Origin: Bedellia somnulentella | Taxonomy: Eukaryota > Arthropoda > Insecta > Lepidoptera > Bedelliidae | Direction: 5' to 3' | DNA length: 64,000 bases | NCBI GenBank assembly: GCA_963576735.1 | Contig: OY755191.1 | Span: 13,855,608-13,919,607 of the forward strand | Shown here: positions 11,297 to 21,711 of the stretch, one piece after another | How positions within the stretch are numbered: position 1 is the first letter of the stretch | Layout: every line of letters begins with the position of its first letter | Notes under the pieces: generated by a model | Told to the model about the DNA's origin: nothing | What the model saw: only the letters and a program-made list of their open reading frames with translations | Database searches by the model: none | Program-made: the position numbers and the translations under genes

Positions 11297-11387
11297 TTAT
11301 CGTTATTGTTTACAATAATACATTTATAATGATTTTAATACTCGGATCGATAGATAAAGCGACCGTATCGTACGCGAGCGCGGGTAG

Positions 11388-11788
11388 TTTTTTTTTTTTT
11401 TTTTAGTAGATAAGATAATATACATTCTTCTGTACAAAAAAGAAGATATCAGTACAATATAGAGAAGCTCGAATTTTCCGTGAAACTAGGCAATATGTTG
11501 CTTTCAAATACAATCTGAAACACGAATGGGTCACGAAAGGAATCCTCATTCCGCAGATAGCACCGCTTGTCATGCACAGCTTCTTTCAATAACATTTTCA
11601 CGATTACTATCTTCTTACAACTATTATTTCATACTATGTGGGTTCCGTATCGAAATGGTAGAATGGGGCCCTGTTTATTAGGAGCCGTTTTTCGTTTGTT
11701 TATTACCAGGGTTTATCGCAAAAACCTTAATAGACAGATTTTAACAGGTGATTTATTATAGTTGCCCATATAAAAAAACTGCTAAAAT
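11388..11788. other. T tract (11388-11404) and unassigned sequence
   Basis: The 17-base T run flanks the 5' end of the LINE and may be the A tail of another minus-strand insertion. Beyond it no gene or repeat was recognised. Confidence 0.4.
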
Positions 11789-12032
11789 GCTATGTAGTGT
11801 CGGCTTAGAATAGCATTACCCCATTTCTTCCGGTGGGTGTACGTACGAGGCGACTAACGGTATTGGGGCTTTTAAGGGATTTTTGGGCGATGCGGTTGGA
11901 GACCCATCACCGACAACCTTTATTTTACCATCTTTTCCCCACGCATCTTCCAAAAGTGGTAGAGGAATTTCTGATTCCTTAGCTCTGGCTACCCCTTTTA
12001 GTGATTTATAGCCGTGAGTATATGTATGTATG
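11789..12032 (+). repeat. SINE-A (subfamily i)
   Basis: Full-length with CTTCCGGTGGGTGTACG and a GAGTATATGTATGTATG end. Confidence 0.85.
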
Positions 12033-12214
12033 AATAAAAAAACCTAACAAAATGTTAGAGGTGACTCTTGATATCGATTATCCTATCAATTGATCTTTTT
12101 GATTTCTCTAATAGCTATTGGTAGGGAACACTTTCAGCATGTGCCGATTTTAATCGGATTCATTGTTACTTTATTTGTTCAAATCCCATCATTCAATAAA
12201 CCAATCTGTATTTT

Positions 12215-12420
12215 TTATTGTAATACATATGTCCGGTTAATTTATCATGGTTGCTAACGGTGAGGGGAAAACCTCGTGAGGAAACCTACATGGCTAAGTT
12301 TTACTTAGCCAAGAGACAGTGTTTGTCATACAAAGCCGTGATGTGGGATCACGTGAGTACACTTTCAGGAGTTCAGAAGTACTAGTACCTACTAACTTTT
12401 TCGGGGATATACGGATGTTT
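12215..12420 (+). repeat. SINE-B, head truncated
   Basis: Begins ACATATGTCCGGTTAATTTA and runs to the tail block TACTAACTTTTTCGGGGATA. The tRNA head is missing. It abuts an RTE-1 tail at about 12424. Confidence 0.7.
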
Positions 12421-12423
12421 GTA

Positions 12424-12835
12424 CATACATACATACATACATATTCTCACGCCGTTAGTTCCCATTGGGGTAGGCAGAGACTATCGATCGCCACTTTGTA
12501 CGATCCTGGCAAACCTCTTTAGCTTCATTCACATCCATCAATCTTTTCATACATGCTCTTTTATTCTTCGTACTTCGGACACCTGCCTTTTTGAGCACAT
12601 TTTCTATCTGATCTAAATGTGTCCTCCGAGGTCGTCCTCTACTAACATTACCTTCCACATTGGCTCTATATATCTCTTTCACCACTTTACTGTCATCCAT
12701 CCTCTCTATGTGCCCAAACCATCTCAACATTCCTTTTTCTATCTTTCTTACAATATCATCTTTTACACCACACCTTTCACGAATCACATCATTCCTCACA
12801 CGATCACATAACCTTACATTACAAACTTTTCTGAG
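12424..12835 (-). pseudogene. RTE-1 LINE, 5'-truncated 3' end
   Basis: The + strand shows the (CATA)n tail at 12426-12443, then CTCACGCCGTTAGTTCCCAT. The minus strand encodes the C-terminal end of an RTE-type RT protein with KGMLRWFGHIERMDD, GRPRRTHLDQIE, KRACMKRLMDV and VCQDRTKWRSIVSAYP. The frame is open for 114 codons (12799-12455), only the last fraction of the protein. It ends in the same GTGAGTATATGTATG-like tail as SINE-A. Confidence 0.8.
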
Positions 12836-13029
12836 GGATCTCAGGGACGGATGTTTGTGTTTGAGTTGATAAATATTGGTAGGGAACTAGGGTACACATC
12901 GAGCGTACCGGTTTAATTCTATACTTTTATTGTTATTCCGGTGCACAGTAATACGCTAACGATGCGCTTAGGGAAATACCCGAGGCTATAAAATGACAAG
13001 CTAAACGCATTACCAATTAACTTTTAACT

Positions 13030-13372
13030 AGTAGGTAACTAAAAAATGAGTTTATTTTCAAATTTTCCGACCGATAGTGATTTTTTCTGATTGGCCGGTT
13101 TGAAAAAATTTCGACCAATGACAGCGCATCTCTGATCGACTATAGTTTGCGCGCGCTTATGACACTCAAGCAAAGTCTATGGGCCAAAATCGAAACTTTG
13201 AAATTCTGTAACAATTAACTTAATCCAGTTACATCAGATGTCTGAATTTTGTGCACACCACGGCCGCGAACTATACAAAACGACACCTGAACCAAGTTTT
13301 TAGCTTAACTCATCGCATCACAGGCTTCCGGGCAAGAAAGAGGCTTACAGAAATAATATATACAGATGTTTC
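13030..13372 (+). mobile_element. non-autonomous repeat, Helitron-like (twin at 34085-34465)
   Basis: Matches 34085-34465 through ATGAGTTTATTTT, TGATTGGCCGGTTTG, GACACTCAAGCAAAGTCTAT, a CACCACGGCCGC block and the end CAGAAATAATATATA. This copy lacks part of the left end and the ACTAGTGGG start. It is non-coding. Confidence 0.55.
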
Positions 13373-13433
13373 AAAGCTTGCAACGACAACTTAAAAATGA
13401 TGCATAAATTTTATATTTTCATGGTTTCACATC

Positions 13434-13500
13434 CCAAAAAGGGTAGCCAGAGCTTTGGAATTAGAAATTCCTCAGCCACTTTTGCAATTTGAGTGGATAT
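13434..13500 (-). repeat. SINE-A 3' fragment (reverse)
   Basis: AAAAAGGGTAGCCAGAGCTT and AAATTCCTCAGCCACTTTTG only. Confidence 0.6.
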
Positions 13501-13639
13501 AGATATGTTTAATTAAATAATAGTTTGTGATATGGTTCCAGCACCATCGTCCAACGGTTACAGTACAGTCTTATATCGTCACAGTGCTGTTCTAAGCCGC
13601 CATCACACCACAGAGAAACTGGAATTTCTTGTAAAATCA

Positions 13640-13884
13640 GTTTTTACTAATAAATAAGAGATAAATAAAGAAAAGAAAAACTTCCACACAGACATCGAAC
13701 TCGCGACCTCGGGTATACGCCCCCGTCGCTCTGCCAATTGAGCTATAGTGTCAATGGCTTCCAGTGCGAAATTCTTCATTCCTTTGTTTCTTTTACCTCC
13801 GAATCTTTTGCAAATTCGTAAGGCCACTTGTCTACCTTTACAGATAGAATACAAATGTTGAGAACGCTTAACTATCACATAATT
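13640..13884 (-). repeat. SINE-C (reverse)
   Basis: ACTAATAAATAAG end, antisense tRNA-like head at about 13684-13750 (CATCGAACTCGCGACC, TGCCAATTGAGCTATAG), then the unique middle with CCTCCGAATC..AAATTCG hairpin and ACTTGTCTACCTTTAC. It lies head to tail in opposite orientation to the next copy. Confidence 0.7.
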
Positions 13885-14165
13885 GGAATGTTTTTCTTCA
13901 TGAAAACCTCATGTGGAGATTATTACTAATAAATATAGGAAACAAAAAAAAATTTTTTTTACTCTAGCGGTTGTAAAGGAAAGCAAGCAAATATCGGAGA
14001 TAGTTAACGCAAACACTACTTAAAAAGTGTATAAGAAGCAAATGAATGAAGAATTTCGCACTAGAAGCCATTGACACTAAAGCTCAATTGGCTGAGCGAC
14101 GGGGGCGTATACCTGGAGGTTGCGGGTTCGATCCCCGCAAGTGTCATAAATTTTTTTTCTTTATA
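13885..14165 (+). repeat. SINE-C (forward)
   Basis: Inverted end block TTCATGAAAACCTCATG at about 13898, AT-rich ACTAATAAATA, unique middle, then sense tRNA-like part 14068-14146 (AAGCTCAATTGGCTGAGCG; GGGTTCGATCCCCGC) and a T-rich end. Confidence 0.75.
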
Positions 14166-14460
14166 TATTATCTGGGGGCACGGCAGTGCCCCCGCCAAGT
14201 CGAGCGCGAAGCAAACACTGCCGTACCATCCTTTACTGGAACCGTTTCGCCGCATTTTCAGGCCCCCATTCGAGAACCTCTGGATAGAATTAAATCTCTG
14301 AAATTTTCGTCACCTAGAAATTCGTAATCACACACTTGAAATCCGAAATTTCAAGTCGGTAGATTAATTAATTCCCAAGTTAAGCTAATGTAAAGTTTCG
14401 CATTTTCGACACTGACTGACTCACTGATCATCAAAATAGAACTAGTACTTCCCATAGACC
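14166..14460 (+). repeat. repeat with G/C hairpin
   Basis: Begins with GGGGGCACGGCAGTGCCCCC, a strong hairpin. It continues with conserved-looking blocks (AATCCGAAATTTCAAGTCGG; ACTGACTGACTCACTGATCA). The layout resembles Helitron-like repeats of moths, but I cannot prove the family. Confidence 0.4.
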
Positions 14461-14648
14461 TACAGAGCTGAAATTTGGTACAGAGGTAGACTTTAAAGCC
14501 CACATAAAGAAAAAACTATCAGAACAAGGTTTATGGAAGATCTGAAAGAAAACATAAGAATACTTGTTCAGACTTAATGCCTGAACAAATGTTACGCAAA
14601 AATACCATCGCGAGAACAATTGCCGTCACCGGTACGTCAGGCGCTTAA

Positions 14649-14898
14649 CATACATACATATACTCACGGCTATAAATCCCTTAACGGGGTAGCCAGTGCT
14701 TGGAAATGAAAAATTCCTCAGCCACATTCGGAAGTTGATTGGGGAAAAGATGGTAATAATAAATGTTATTGGTGACGGGTCTCCAACCACATCGCCCAAA
14801 AATCACCTAAAAATACCCTTATAGCCTTAGTCGCCTCTTACGATCACCCACGGGTAGAAATGGGGTAGTGTTATTCTAAGCCGACACTACACGGCAAA
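14649..14898 (-). repeat. SINE-A (subfamily ii, reverse)
   Basis: CATATACTCACGGCTATAAA start, CGATCACCCACGGGTAG diagnostic block, end GCCGACACTACACGGC. Confidence 0.85.
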
Positions 14899-15285
14899 CA
14901 CATTCAGGCGCTTAAAGATACTTAATACAAATCTGTCTAGTCTACTCATGTCACTTGACCTACGACCATTGTACAATTAACATCCGTTTTAAAATATATT
15001 AATTTGTAAAGTATCTGGGCATTTCATTTACACCATCTATCCGCTAAAGATAGAACATGGTGGCCCATGAGGGGAACAAAGATCCGCGAAATATTAAACA
15101 TATTTTCTTTGAAGGTACTTTGATTTTTCAGTTATTGATGTTATTTGCATCCACCCTCAGTAAAATAATTACGCTTATTGAAAAATCACCTCGCGACATT
15201 CGGTAAAACGTGTCATACCCATTTTTAAGAGTGTATTATTGAGAAGTCGTGGAATTTGTTTTTATTTGATTTCACAAGATAATAT
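14899..15285. other. unassigned stretch
   Basis: No gene or known repeat was recognised. It may be leading sequence of the helicase relic that follows. Confidence 0.35.
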
Positions 15286-15289
15286 CATT

Positions 15290-15937
15290 AAAAATGTCCA
15301 CAATATTGATAGGCGACGATGAATTTTATGGCTACCGTGTAGTTGGTATTCCCAAAGACGGATCATGTCTCTTCCATTCAAGTTAAAAGCGATTCCGCAC
15401 CCCGATATAAAATTGATAGCTAAAGATTCATTGGATTGTTCAAAAAGTTTAATAACGAAAGCCTGTGCGTGTTTAAATAAATACGAAGATGATGCGTCGA
15501 TGACTGCTGGATTAGAAGAGACTATAATCATTAAAGAGGGAGCTAAAGTAATCCTTAGGAGAAACATTGATGTTAGTTAAGGTTTAGTGAATGGGTCGAT
15601 AGGCGTTATACAAAAAGTAAAATGGGATCCGGAAGATCAAACCAAGCCTAAACAATTAATAATAAAATTTGGTAATAATTTGATTCATAAATTATTGCCC
15701 ATTAAGTCAAAATTTGAGATTATACCTCGAGCATACGTTTACAGAGAGCAATTCCCAATCTGCGTGGCGTATGCTCTAACAATTTACAAGAGCCAAGGCC
15801 TAAGCCTAGAAAGTGCCCTCATGGATATTAGAACCTCTATATTATCTTGTGGCCAAACCTACGTGGCGCTTTCAAGAGTAACCAATCTTCATGGGGTGCA
15901 CCTTATAAATATTTCCTTCAATAGTATAACATAACAT
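15290..15937 (+). pseudogene. OTU-like fragment plus PIF1-helicase C-terminus (Helitron relic)
   Basis: The short frame at 15290-15380 encodes YRVVGIPKDGSCLFHS. KDGSCLF is the active-site Cys region of OTU proteases, which some insect Helitrons carry. The next part (about 15380-15934) is the end of a PIF1-type SF1B helicase: GAKVILRRNIDV, GSIGVIQKVKW, then the C-terminal signature ALTIYKSQGLSLE and YVALSRVTNLHGV. A TAA at 15578-15580 interrupts this frame inside the NIDVS..GLVNG stretch, and the frame from OTU to helicase is not continuous. Rep, the Walker A region and most of the helicase are missing. It is therefore a deleted relic. It could alternatively derive from a large DNA virus, but Helitron is likelier in this context. 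Confidence 0.65.
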
Positions 15938-15939
15938 AA

Positions 15940-16860
15940 TATATACTCACGCCATTAATTCCCATTGAGGTAGGCAGAGACTATCGATCGCCACTTCGTA
16001 CGATCCTGACAAACCTCTCTAGCTTCGTTAACATCCACAATCTTTTCATACATGCTCTTTTGTTCTTCATACTTCGGACGCCAGCCTTTTTGAGCACACT
16101 CTCAATTTGGTCCAAGTGTGTTCTCCGTGGTCGTCCTCTACTAACATTACCTTCCACATTGGCTCTATAGATCCCTTTTACCAATTTTCTATCATCCATC
16201 CTCTCTATGGGCCCAAACCATCTCAACATTCCTTTTTCTATCTTTCTTACAATATCATCTTTCACACCACACTTTTCACGAATTACACTATTTCTCACTC
16301 GGTCACATAATCTAACATTACATTTTTTTCTGAGGGACCTCATCTCTACTGCATTCACTCTGCTCTCATGCTTCTTCTGCCACACCCAACATTCGCTTCC
16401 ATACATAAGAGTAGGAACAAGAACAGCATCATGCACAGCCATTCGGGCCTTTTCAGACACCGATTGACAGGTCATTAGGCTATTCATTGCTCCATTTACC
16501 GCATTACCCTTTTTCACTCTTCTTTTAATATCTTCATCACATTTTCCATCCCTTGTAAACAAACTTCCCAGATATACAAACTCCTTCACCTGTTCCACAT
16601 CCTTACCATCAATCGCAATCACGCATTCTGTCACATCTTCCTGTCTCTCAAAAACCATCGTTTTGGTCTTATCCACATTCACCCTCATTCCCTTTCTTAC
16701 AAAAGACTCACATGCAATATTCATCATCTCTTGCAACTCTTCTGCCGACGATGCAAGTAGCACTTGATCGTCAGCATACAAGAGGCATTTAATGATGAAT
16801 CCACTCATTCTTAGTCCAGAATCACTTTCACGCAACTCTGTATAAAGGCTCAAGTATCAG
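15940..16860 (-). pseudogene. RTE-1 LINE, 3' third with RT catalytic box
   Basis: The longest RTE-1 piece in the window, open for 290 codons (16853-15981). It begins just before the RT catalytic motif CLLYADDQVLLA. It continues with the thumb (VYLGSLFTRDGKCDEDIKRR) and the conserved C-terminus (YGSECWVWQKKHESRVNAVE; KGMLRWFGPIERMDD; GRPRRTHLDQIES). A one-base loss near 16037 shifts the last 25 codons out of the usual frame, so the normal VCQDRTKW ending is not read in this frame. The endonuclease and N-terminal RT are absent (5' truncation). The tail on the + strand is TATACTCACGCCATTAATTC. Confidence 0.82.
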
Positions 16861-16972
16861 CGATTACCGAATACAACCGGCTTAGGCGTAAATACTGCTC
16901 TGGTTTTTCAGAAATTAAACCGTCCAATCCATCTAGAAGAATAAATCAGTGCCTCCAGTAAAAAAGGGATTA

Positions 16973-17730
16973 ACTCGACTTAATCCCTTTTGTTTTTATT
17001 AAACCATCGTGATCAGCGCACTGAGTTACATAACATATCAAAAGGACATAACTCTATCTGACCTCCTTCATGGATTTTTAAAACCATCTAAAGGCATAAT
17101 TGGAGCTATTATTGGGTTAAAAGTAGTTATACTAGCAATTTTTCTGATTAAAATGGGATAAGTGGAGCTACATCGTTGCATTCCCATGTCATTAAGGATA
17201 TTATTGTACTTAAACACGAATAAAATGGTACAACTAGTATAGTTCCTAAATACTTCATATCATTTTGGGATCAACATTTGTTACATCTTTGTTAACTTAA
17301 CAAAATATAGACATAACATCAGTTAGTTCCTTGCATTCAGTTACAATTGAACGTTAACAAGGGATTAAGTCGTGTCACGCCTTTGCATTGATGACTTTAC
17401 CCAGGGATACCCGCGCTTATACCGAAAAGATATTGGTTGATCAGGTGAATCATAGATATAAGTCGTTTAGTTCCACAGCTTTTTTGATAACACCAGAGGA
17501 ACCAAAAGAAATAAAAACTCGTGCGACCAATCAAGGAAGTTACTCTTTCACGTATCATATTCATTGAGTTAAATAATTACATGAAATTGTATGTAAAAAC
17601 TGCTTTTTTGTAATATACGGTGACACTTTTGAGTTTTTTTCTCTACAAGCTACAAAAAAAAGGATTACATAACTGGAACTATGCCAAGCCAAGCAGTACA
17701 AGGGGTATCACTGTTAAAAACAAATGACCG
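16973..17730. other. 5' part of the AAAT-flanked transposon
   Basis: Subterminal GGGATTAA motifs recur at about 16967, 16980 (inverted) and 17364. No coding frame is recognised, though the N-terminus of the transposase-like gene probably decayed here. Confidence 0.4.
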
Positions 17731-18440
17731 GACGAAGATTTAGAAAAAGATCGTGAGCATATTTTGTCATTTCCACAGTATGAAAGTCACTATGCTCGTA
17801 ATAAAACATCAAAGAAATTTTTGTTAACTACTTTGAAAATGCATACTATTTATTCTTTGAATTGCAAAGAACGACCAAAGGAGGAACAAGTTTGTAAGAC
17901 TATATACTCAAAAATATTTCACAGCTTAATTCTATGATTTAAGCCCCCGATGGTGGATACATGTACAAAGTGTGACATTCTACAAGCAAATGTTCAGTAT
18001 ACTACTTCAGCAGAAGAAAAAACAGATCTGGTAAACCGTCTCAATGAACCTCAAGCTGATTCTACAGAGCTTACCAGTAGAAAAGAAATGATAAAAATAT
18101 TGACATTGGAGGATGACTAGTGGTGTTCACTTTTGGTATTAAACAATGTCTTCCCACTCCCATGCTGTCATCAAGTCGCTATTTTACAAAAGAAGCACCT
18201 ATAATTTAACCATTCATAACTTTAAAACCAATCAAGCTACTGGCTACTAATAGTACGAAGCATCAGGTAAACGCGGTGGAAATCAAATTGCTTCCTGCCT
18301 CTATGATTACATCAAAAAGTTACCAGTTCATATCACAAAAATCATATTATACTCTGGCACATGTGGGGGTCGAAATAAGAACTCATCTGTCACTGCCATG
18401 TTCTTGGCGCTTATGAAAGAATGCCCTCACTTGAAATAAA
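17731..18440 (+). pseudogene. transposase-like gene relic (ESHYAR family)
   Basis: The conceptual protein has HILSFPQYESHYARN at its start, then a Cys pair (VDTCTKCDIL), KQCLPTPML, and finally a block with GGNQIASCLYDYIK and ILYSGTCGGRNKNS. This motif order is one I know from a multi-copy family of uncharacterised proteins in invertebrates. The YSxTCGGxNKN block looks like an RNase H-fold strand with a catalytic Asp replaced by Gly (usual form YSDxCxGQN). Lesions: TGA at 17935-17937, TAG at 18118-18120, a frameshift near 18205 and paired stops near 18248. Its position between matching TIRs implies it is the transposase of this element. Confidence 0.65.
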
Positions 18441-18984
18441 TCATCATCATCATCAGCCAATAGACGACCACTGCTGGACATAGGCCTTCCCCAAAGACCT
18501 CCTCCTCTCTACAACGAACGGTCCTGTGTTGCCTTTATCCATCGGCTTCCCGCGACTTTGACCTAGCCATCGGTCCACCTTGTGGTTGGCTTGCCCACAC
18601 TGCTTCGTCCGGTACGTGGCCGCTACTCCAGAACCTTCGAGCCCCAAAGACTGTAGGTTCTGCGCGCAATGTGCCCTGCCCATTGTTACTTAAGTTTTGC
18701 AACTCTTCGCGCTATATGATAGCGCATTGAAGATATGGCGCAGCTTCCCGAACGCAGCCCAATCGAGCTGGATTCGACAGTTGACCTCATTTTCGAAGTT
18801 GGCTCTACCTAACCGAACGGTTTGTCCCAGGTCCCAGCTCGACAATAATAGGTATAACATGGTTATTCGACATGACTTTCGTTTGATCTATGTTAATTTT
18901 AAGACCAACTCTCTCAGATAATCTATTGGGGTCCTTCAGCATTTTACATAAATCTTCAGTGGATTGAGTCAAAACTGCAATATC
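18441..18984 (-). pseudogene. RTE-2 LINE, 3' part
   Basis: Resumes the RT after the FAD|DI break with DDIAVLTQSTEDL and RVGLKINIDQTKVM. It ends with RKLQNLS-like decay and GKAYVQQWSSIG. The tail is (ATG)n, seen on the + strand as ATCATCATCATC at 18441. The family differs from RTE-1 in sequence and tail. Several frameshifts break it. Confidence 0.7.
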
Positions 18985-19440
18985 GTCCTCTACTAACATT
19001 ACATTCGACATCTACTCTATAGAGCCTAGAGATATACCTTTCACCAATTACTTATCATCCATCCTCTCGATGAACCTAACCATCTCAACATTCCTTTTTC
19101 TTTTTTCCCCACAATATCATCTTTTAGACCACACCTTTCACGAATCACGTCATTCCTCACACGATCATATAACCTCACATTACAAACTTTTTTGAGGGAC
19201 CTCATTTCTACTGCATTTACTTGCTCCGTAAGTATAAGACGGACACGGAGGACACACTTGGACCAAATTGAGAGTGTGCTCAAAAAGGCAGGCGGACCGA
19301 AGTATGAAGAATAACGGAGCATGTCTGAAAAACTGATGGATGTAGACGAAGCAAGAGAGGTGTGCCAGGATCGTACGAAGTGGCGATCGATAGTCTCTGC
19401 CTACCACAAAGAGAATTCACGGTGTGAGTATATATATATC
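18985..19440. mobile_element. RTE-1 fragments head to head, inside RTE-2
   Basis: From 18985 to about 19228 the minus strand reads RTE-1 (CGLKDDIVGKKEKGMLRW, NVRLYDRVRNDVIRE). From about 19233 to 19440 the + strand reads the RTE-1 3' end (VCQDRTKWRSIVSAY, then GTGAGTATATATATC). GACGATATT and GACTATATT on the minus strand flank the pair, a probable 9-bp duplication with one mismatch. Confidence 0.7.
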
Positions 19441-19965
19441 TATGTACAATATAGTCAGCAAATCAAAGATGCGTGATGTACTCGCCGATTATGTCGATAC
19501 CGAGCCCTTTCCAGTCCAGAAGCTTAAACACATCTCCAATGCCGCAATGAACAGTTTTGGGAGAAATTACTTCCCCCTGTCTCGCTTCTCGCTGCAACTG
19601 GATAGGATTCGTGTTCTGGTCCTGGAGTGGGACCGACATAGTGGCGTTTTAATACAAACACATTCACACCTCGATATATCTGCAAAGTATAGTCTATCGT
19701 TCCATCGAATCAAAGGCTATTTCATAGTCCACGAGCTGTAGGCACAGTGGCAGATTAAACTCCTCGGTCTCCTGTGGATGGTGTCTAAATGTGGGCTATG
19801 GTACCAAACCTTTTCGGAAACCGGCTTATTAGGGAGGCTGGAAGTCATCAAATCTACGAGACACACGATTCGTGACGACTCTGGAAAACATGTACTGGCT
19901 GGACGTGCGGTGGTTTAGGTACACACGAAATAATGATTTGTGATGAAACATAATACCAACCTGAA
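19441..19965 (-). pseudogene. RTE-2 LINE, RT core
   Basis: Broken frames on the minus strand give, in order, FSRVVTNRVSRRFDDFQPP, AGFRKG, NLPLCLQLVDYEIAFDS, then KLFIAALE and DWKGLGIDIIGEYITHL. This is the usual order of an RTE-type RT. The QA dipeptide codons before AGFRKG are replaced by two TAA codons. It continues at 18984 once the RTE-1 insertion is removed. Confidence 0.7.
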
Positions 19966-20105
19966 CTATGGTTATGACTTTAAAAAATCACATTTTAACG
20001 GACTACTGGCTGAACGAAACTTTCTAACAGCAATGTAATTACTCTAGAAGTAAATCCTTCCATGTATGAAGATTTCTTGCAAAACTTTTCTTTTTTATGA
20101 ATACT

Positions 20106-20204
20106 TTAGTTCCAAAAGTGGCTGAAGAATTTTATAATTCTGAAGCTCTGGCTACCCCTTTTAGGGATTTTTAGCCGTGAGTATATGTATGTATGTATGT
20201 TATT
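20106..20204 (+). repeat. SINE-A 3' half
   Basis: AGTTCCAAAAGTGGCTGAAG through GCCGTGAGTATATGTATG. The head is absent (5' truncation). Confidence 0.75.
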
Positions 20205-20691
20205 TAGTTATATATTTAATTACAACATATGCGATTGGGTTTTAGTTTTAAGTTTCAATTTACCAGGCAGATAAGTAATATGCGCACCATGACTGTAACA
20301 AAATAAATTTCATACATATTTAGGCATGAGTAAGCTCTTTGGTACCACTGAAACTCATAAGTTGTGAAAAAAATTTAAGAAATAAACAATATTATTCCCT
20401 TTTGGACCATACATAAATGAAGTATAATAGCATTTATGTCTTTAGGAAGATAAAAATATATATTTTAACTGCAGCTATGCCATAATTTTGTGGTTAACAA
20501 GGAAATAGTTCAACAAAACTATGAAAAAATATATTATTCATGCATGATACATAAACATGGTGTATATCATTTTATAGGTATTAAATGTATCTATAATACT
20601 GCATTAACATTTAACTGAAATAAATTTAAGTTTTGTTCAAAAAAACAAAAGTTTAGTTTTTTGGCTCTCCTGAAAAGTGCCGATTTTCAAC
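20205..20691. other. 3' part of the AAAT-flanked transposon
   Basis: AT-rich, with no recognisable coding or repeat. It precedes the right TIR. Confidence 0.4.
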
Positions 20692-20873
20692 TAATCCCTT
20701 TTTTACTGGAGGCACTGAAATAATGAACGAGAATGGGCAATACGAAAAACTGTTGCTACTGTACAAGAAACAGAACCGGACAAAAAGAAAAGAAAGATTA
20801 GATATAATAAAAAAAATACTACTAAAAAGAAAAAACTGCCTAATAAGGAAATGTAACCATCATGGAAGTATTA

Positions 20874-21265
20874 TTGAAACAACTATTGATTTTCGGATAT
20901 TTTAATCGCGTGTTATTACATTATTTTTAAAGCCCGACGTTTCGAAAACTTTTCAGTTATCATGGTCACGGGAAGACTGAGGTGTTATTTGTCATTATTA
21001 TACAGTACTATAAAATTATTAATACTAACTACCTTCACAAAATTTTAAGTTACATTTGCGTTTAATATTTGCTATGTACAAAAAGAGCTAATGTTATCTG
21101 GAGTCTTGCTAGTGTTCTTCCCTCGCTTAGTTGTGCTAATGATCGGGTTCCAAGCAGGTGGTAATTGCCAACCATCATCTCTATTGAAGTTTTCGAAACG
21201 TCGGGCTATTAAAAATAATGTAATAACACGCGATTAAAATATCCGAAAATCAATAGTTGTTTCAA
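20874..21265. mobile_element. foldback MITE
   Basis: Two arms of about 75 bp, left from TTGAAACAACTATTGATTTT and right ending in its inverse at 21265, both with the CCCGACGTTTCGAAAAC block. The ~230-bp loop is non-coding. A 20-base direct repeat (ATCATGGAAGTATTATT) occurs just outside the left arm (about 20858) and again at about 21303. Confidence 0.75.
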
Positions 21266-21464
21266 TTATAATGTGCAATCGTGAAAATCTTAGAAAATAC
21301 TATCATGGAAGTATTATTTAAACAGGAACGCGCGCTGGCGACCTAAAGTGTCCTGAAAAAGGACGGCTAACTAGCTAACTGTGTCTCGTTTTAAGTAGGG
21401 TGACCATCTGTTGGTGTTTTAATAAGAGTTCCTCTAAACGATACAAAAACACTTATATTTACAT

Positions 21465-21640
21465 ATTTTGAATGTTTTTGTTCATGAAATCCTCATGTGG
21501 GGACCTGATGCACTCGCAGCCTTTGACACGGTAGCTCAATTGGCAGAGCGACGGGGGCGTATACCCGAGGTCGCGGGTTCGATCCCCACATGTGTCGAAA
21601 TTTTTCTTTCCTTTATTTATTTGCTATATTTACATACATA
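21465..21640 (+). repeat. SINE-C, compact form
   Basis: TTTTGTTCATGAAATCCTCA then directly the sense tRNA-like part 21527-21600 with GGTAGCTCAATTGGCAGAGC and GCGGGTTCGATCCCCAC. The acceptor-like ends GACAC/GTGTC pair. It lacks the unique middle of other copies. Confidence 0.75.
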
Positions 21641-21711
21641 CATTATAAAAAATATTATAAAAACGTGTTTTTTATACATATTTATTCTTAATTAATACAT
21701 TATAAAAGAAT

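Larger units (their letters stand above)
7207..11387 (-). mobile_element. near-full-length CR1-group LINE
   Basis: A two-ORF non-LTR retrotransposon on the minus strand. ORF1 (11296-10178) and ORF2 (10227 down to 7312, one nonsense codon) overlap by 50 nt, followed by a short 3' UTR. It ends not in poly(A) but in a (AAAT)n tract at about 7210-7233. The 5' leader runs up from 11297 toward the T tract at 11388-11404. A PHD-finger ORF1 and a short tandem 3' tail fit the CR1 group (CR1/Daphne/Kendo-like); the exact clade is not assigned. I could not define the target-site duplication. Confidence 0.85.
16947..20717. mobile_element. DNA transposon with 26-bp TIRs and AAAT duplication
   Basis: The ends are perfect inverted repeats of 26 bp, beginning CAGTGCCTCCAGTAAAAAAG (16947-16972 and 20692-20717). 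AAAT flanks both sides (16943-16946 and 20718-20721), consistent with a 4-bp target duplication. It holds a decayed transposase-like gene at 17731-18440 and later insertions: RTE-2 (18441-19965), RTE-1 inside that, and a SINE-A piece. A 4-bp A/T-rich duplication would suit the Sola superfamily, but this is a guess from memory. Confidence 0.8.

Noticed and set aside
20723..20905. 60-codon Lys-rich frame after the AAAT-flanked transposon
   Set aside because: Low-complexity composition and partial overlap with the MITE arm. No motif recognised.
21527..21600. Possible functional tRNA gene
   Set aside because: A and B boxes and acceptor-like ends exist, but the same sequence recurs in several repeats with SINE-C flanks and the anticodon arm does not fold cleanly. 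It is a SINE head.
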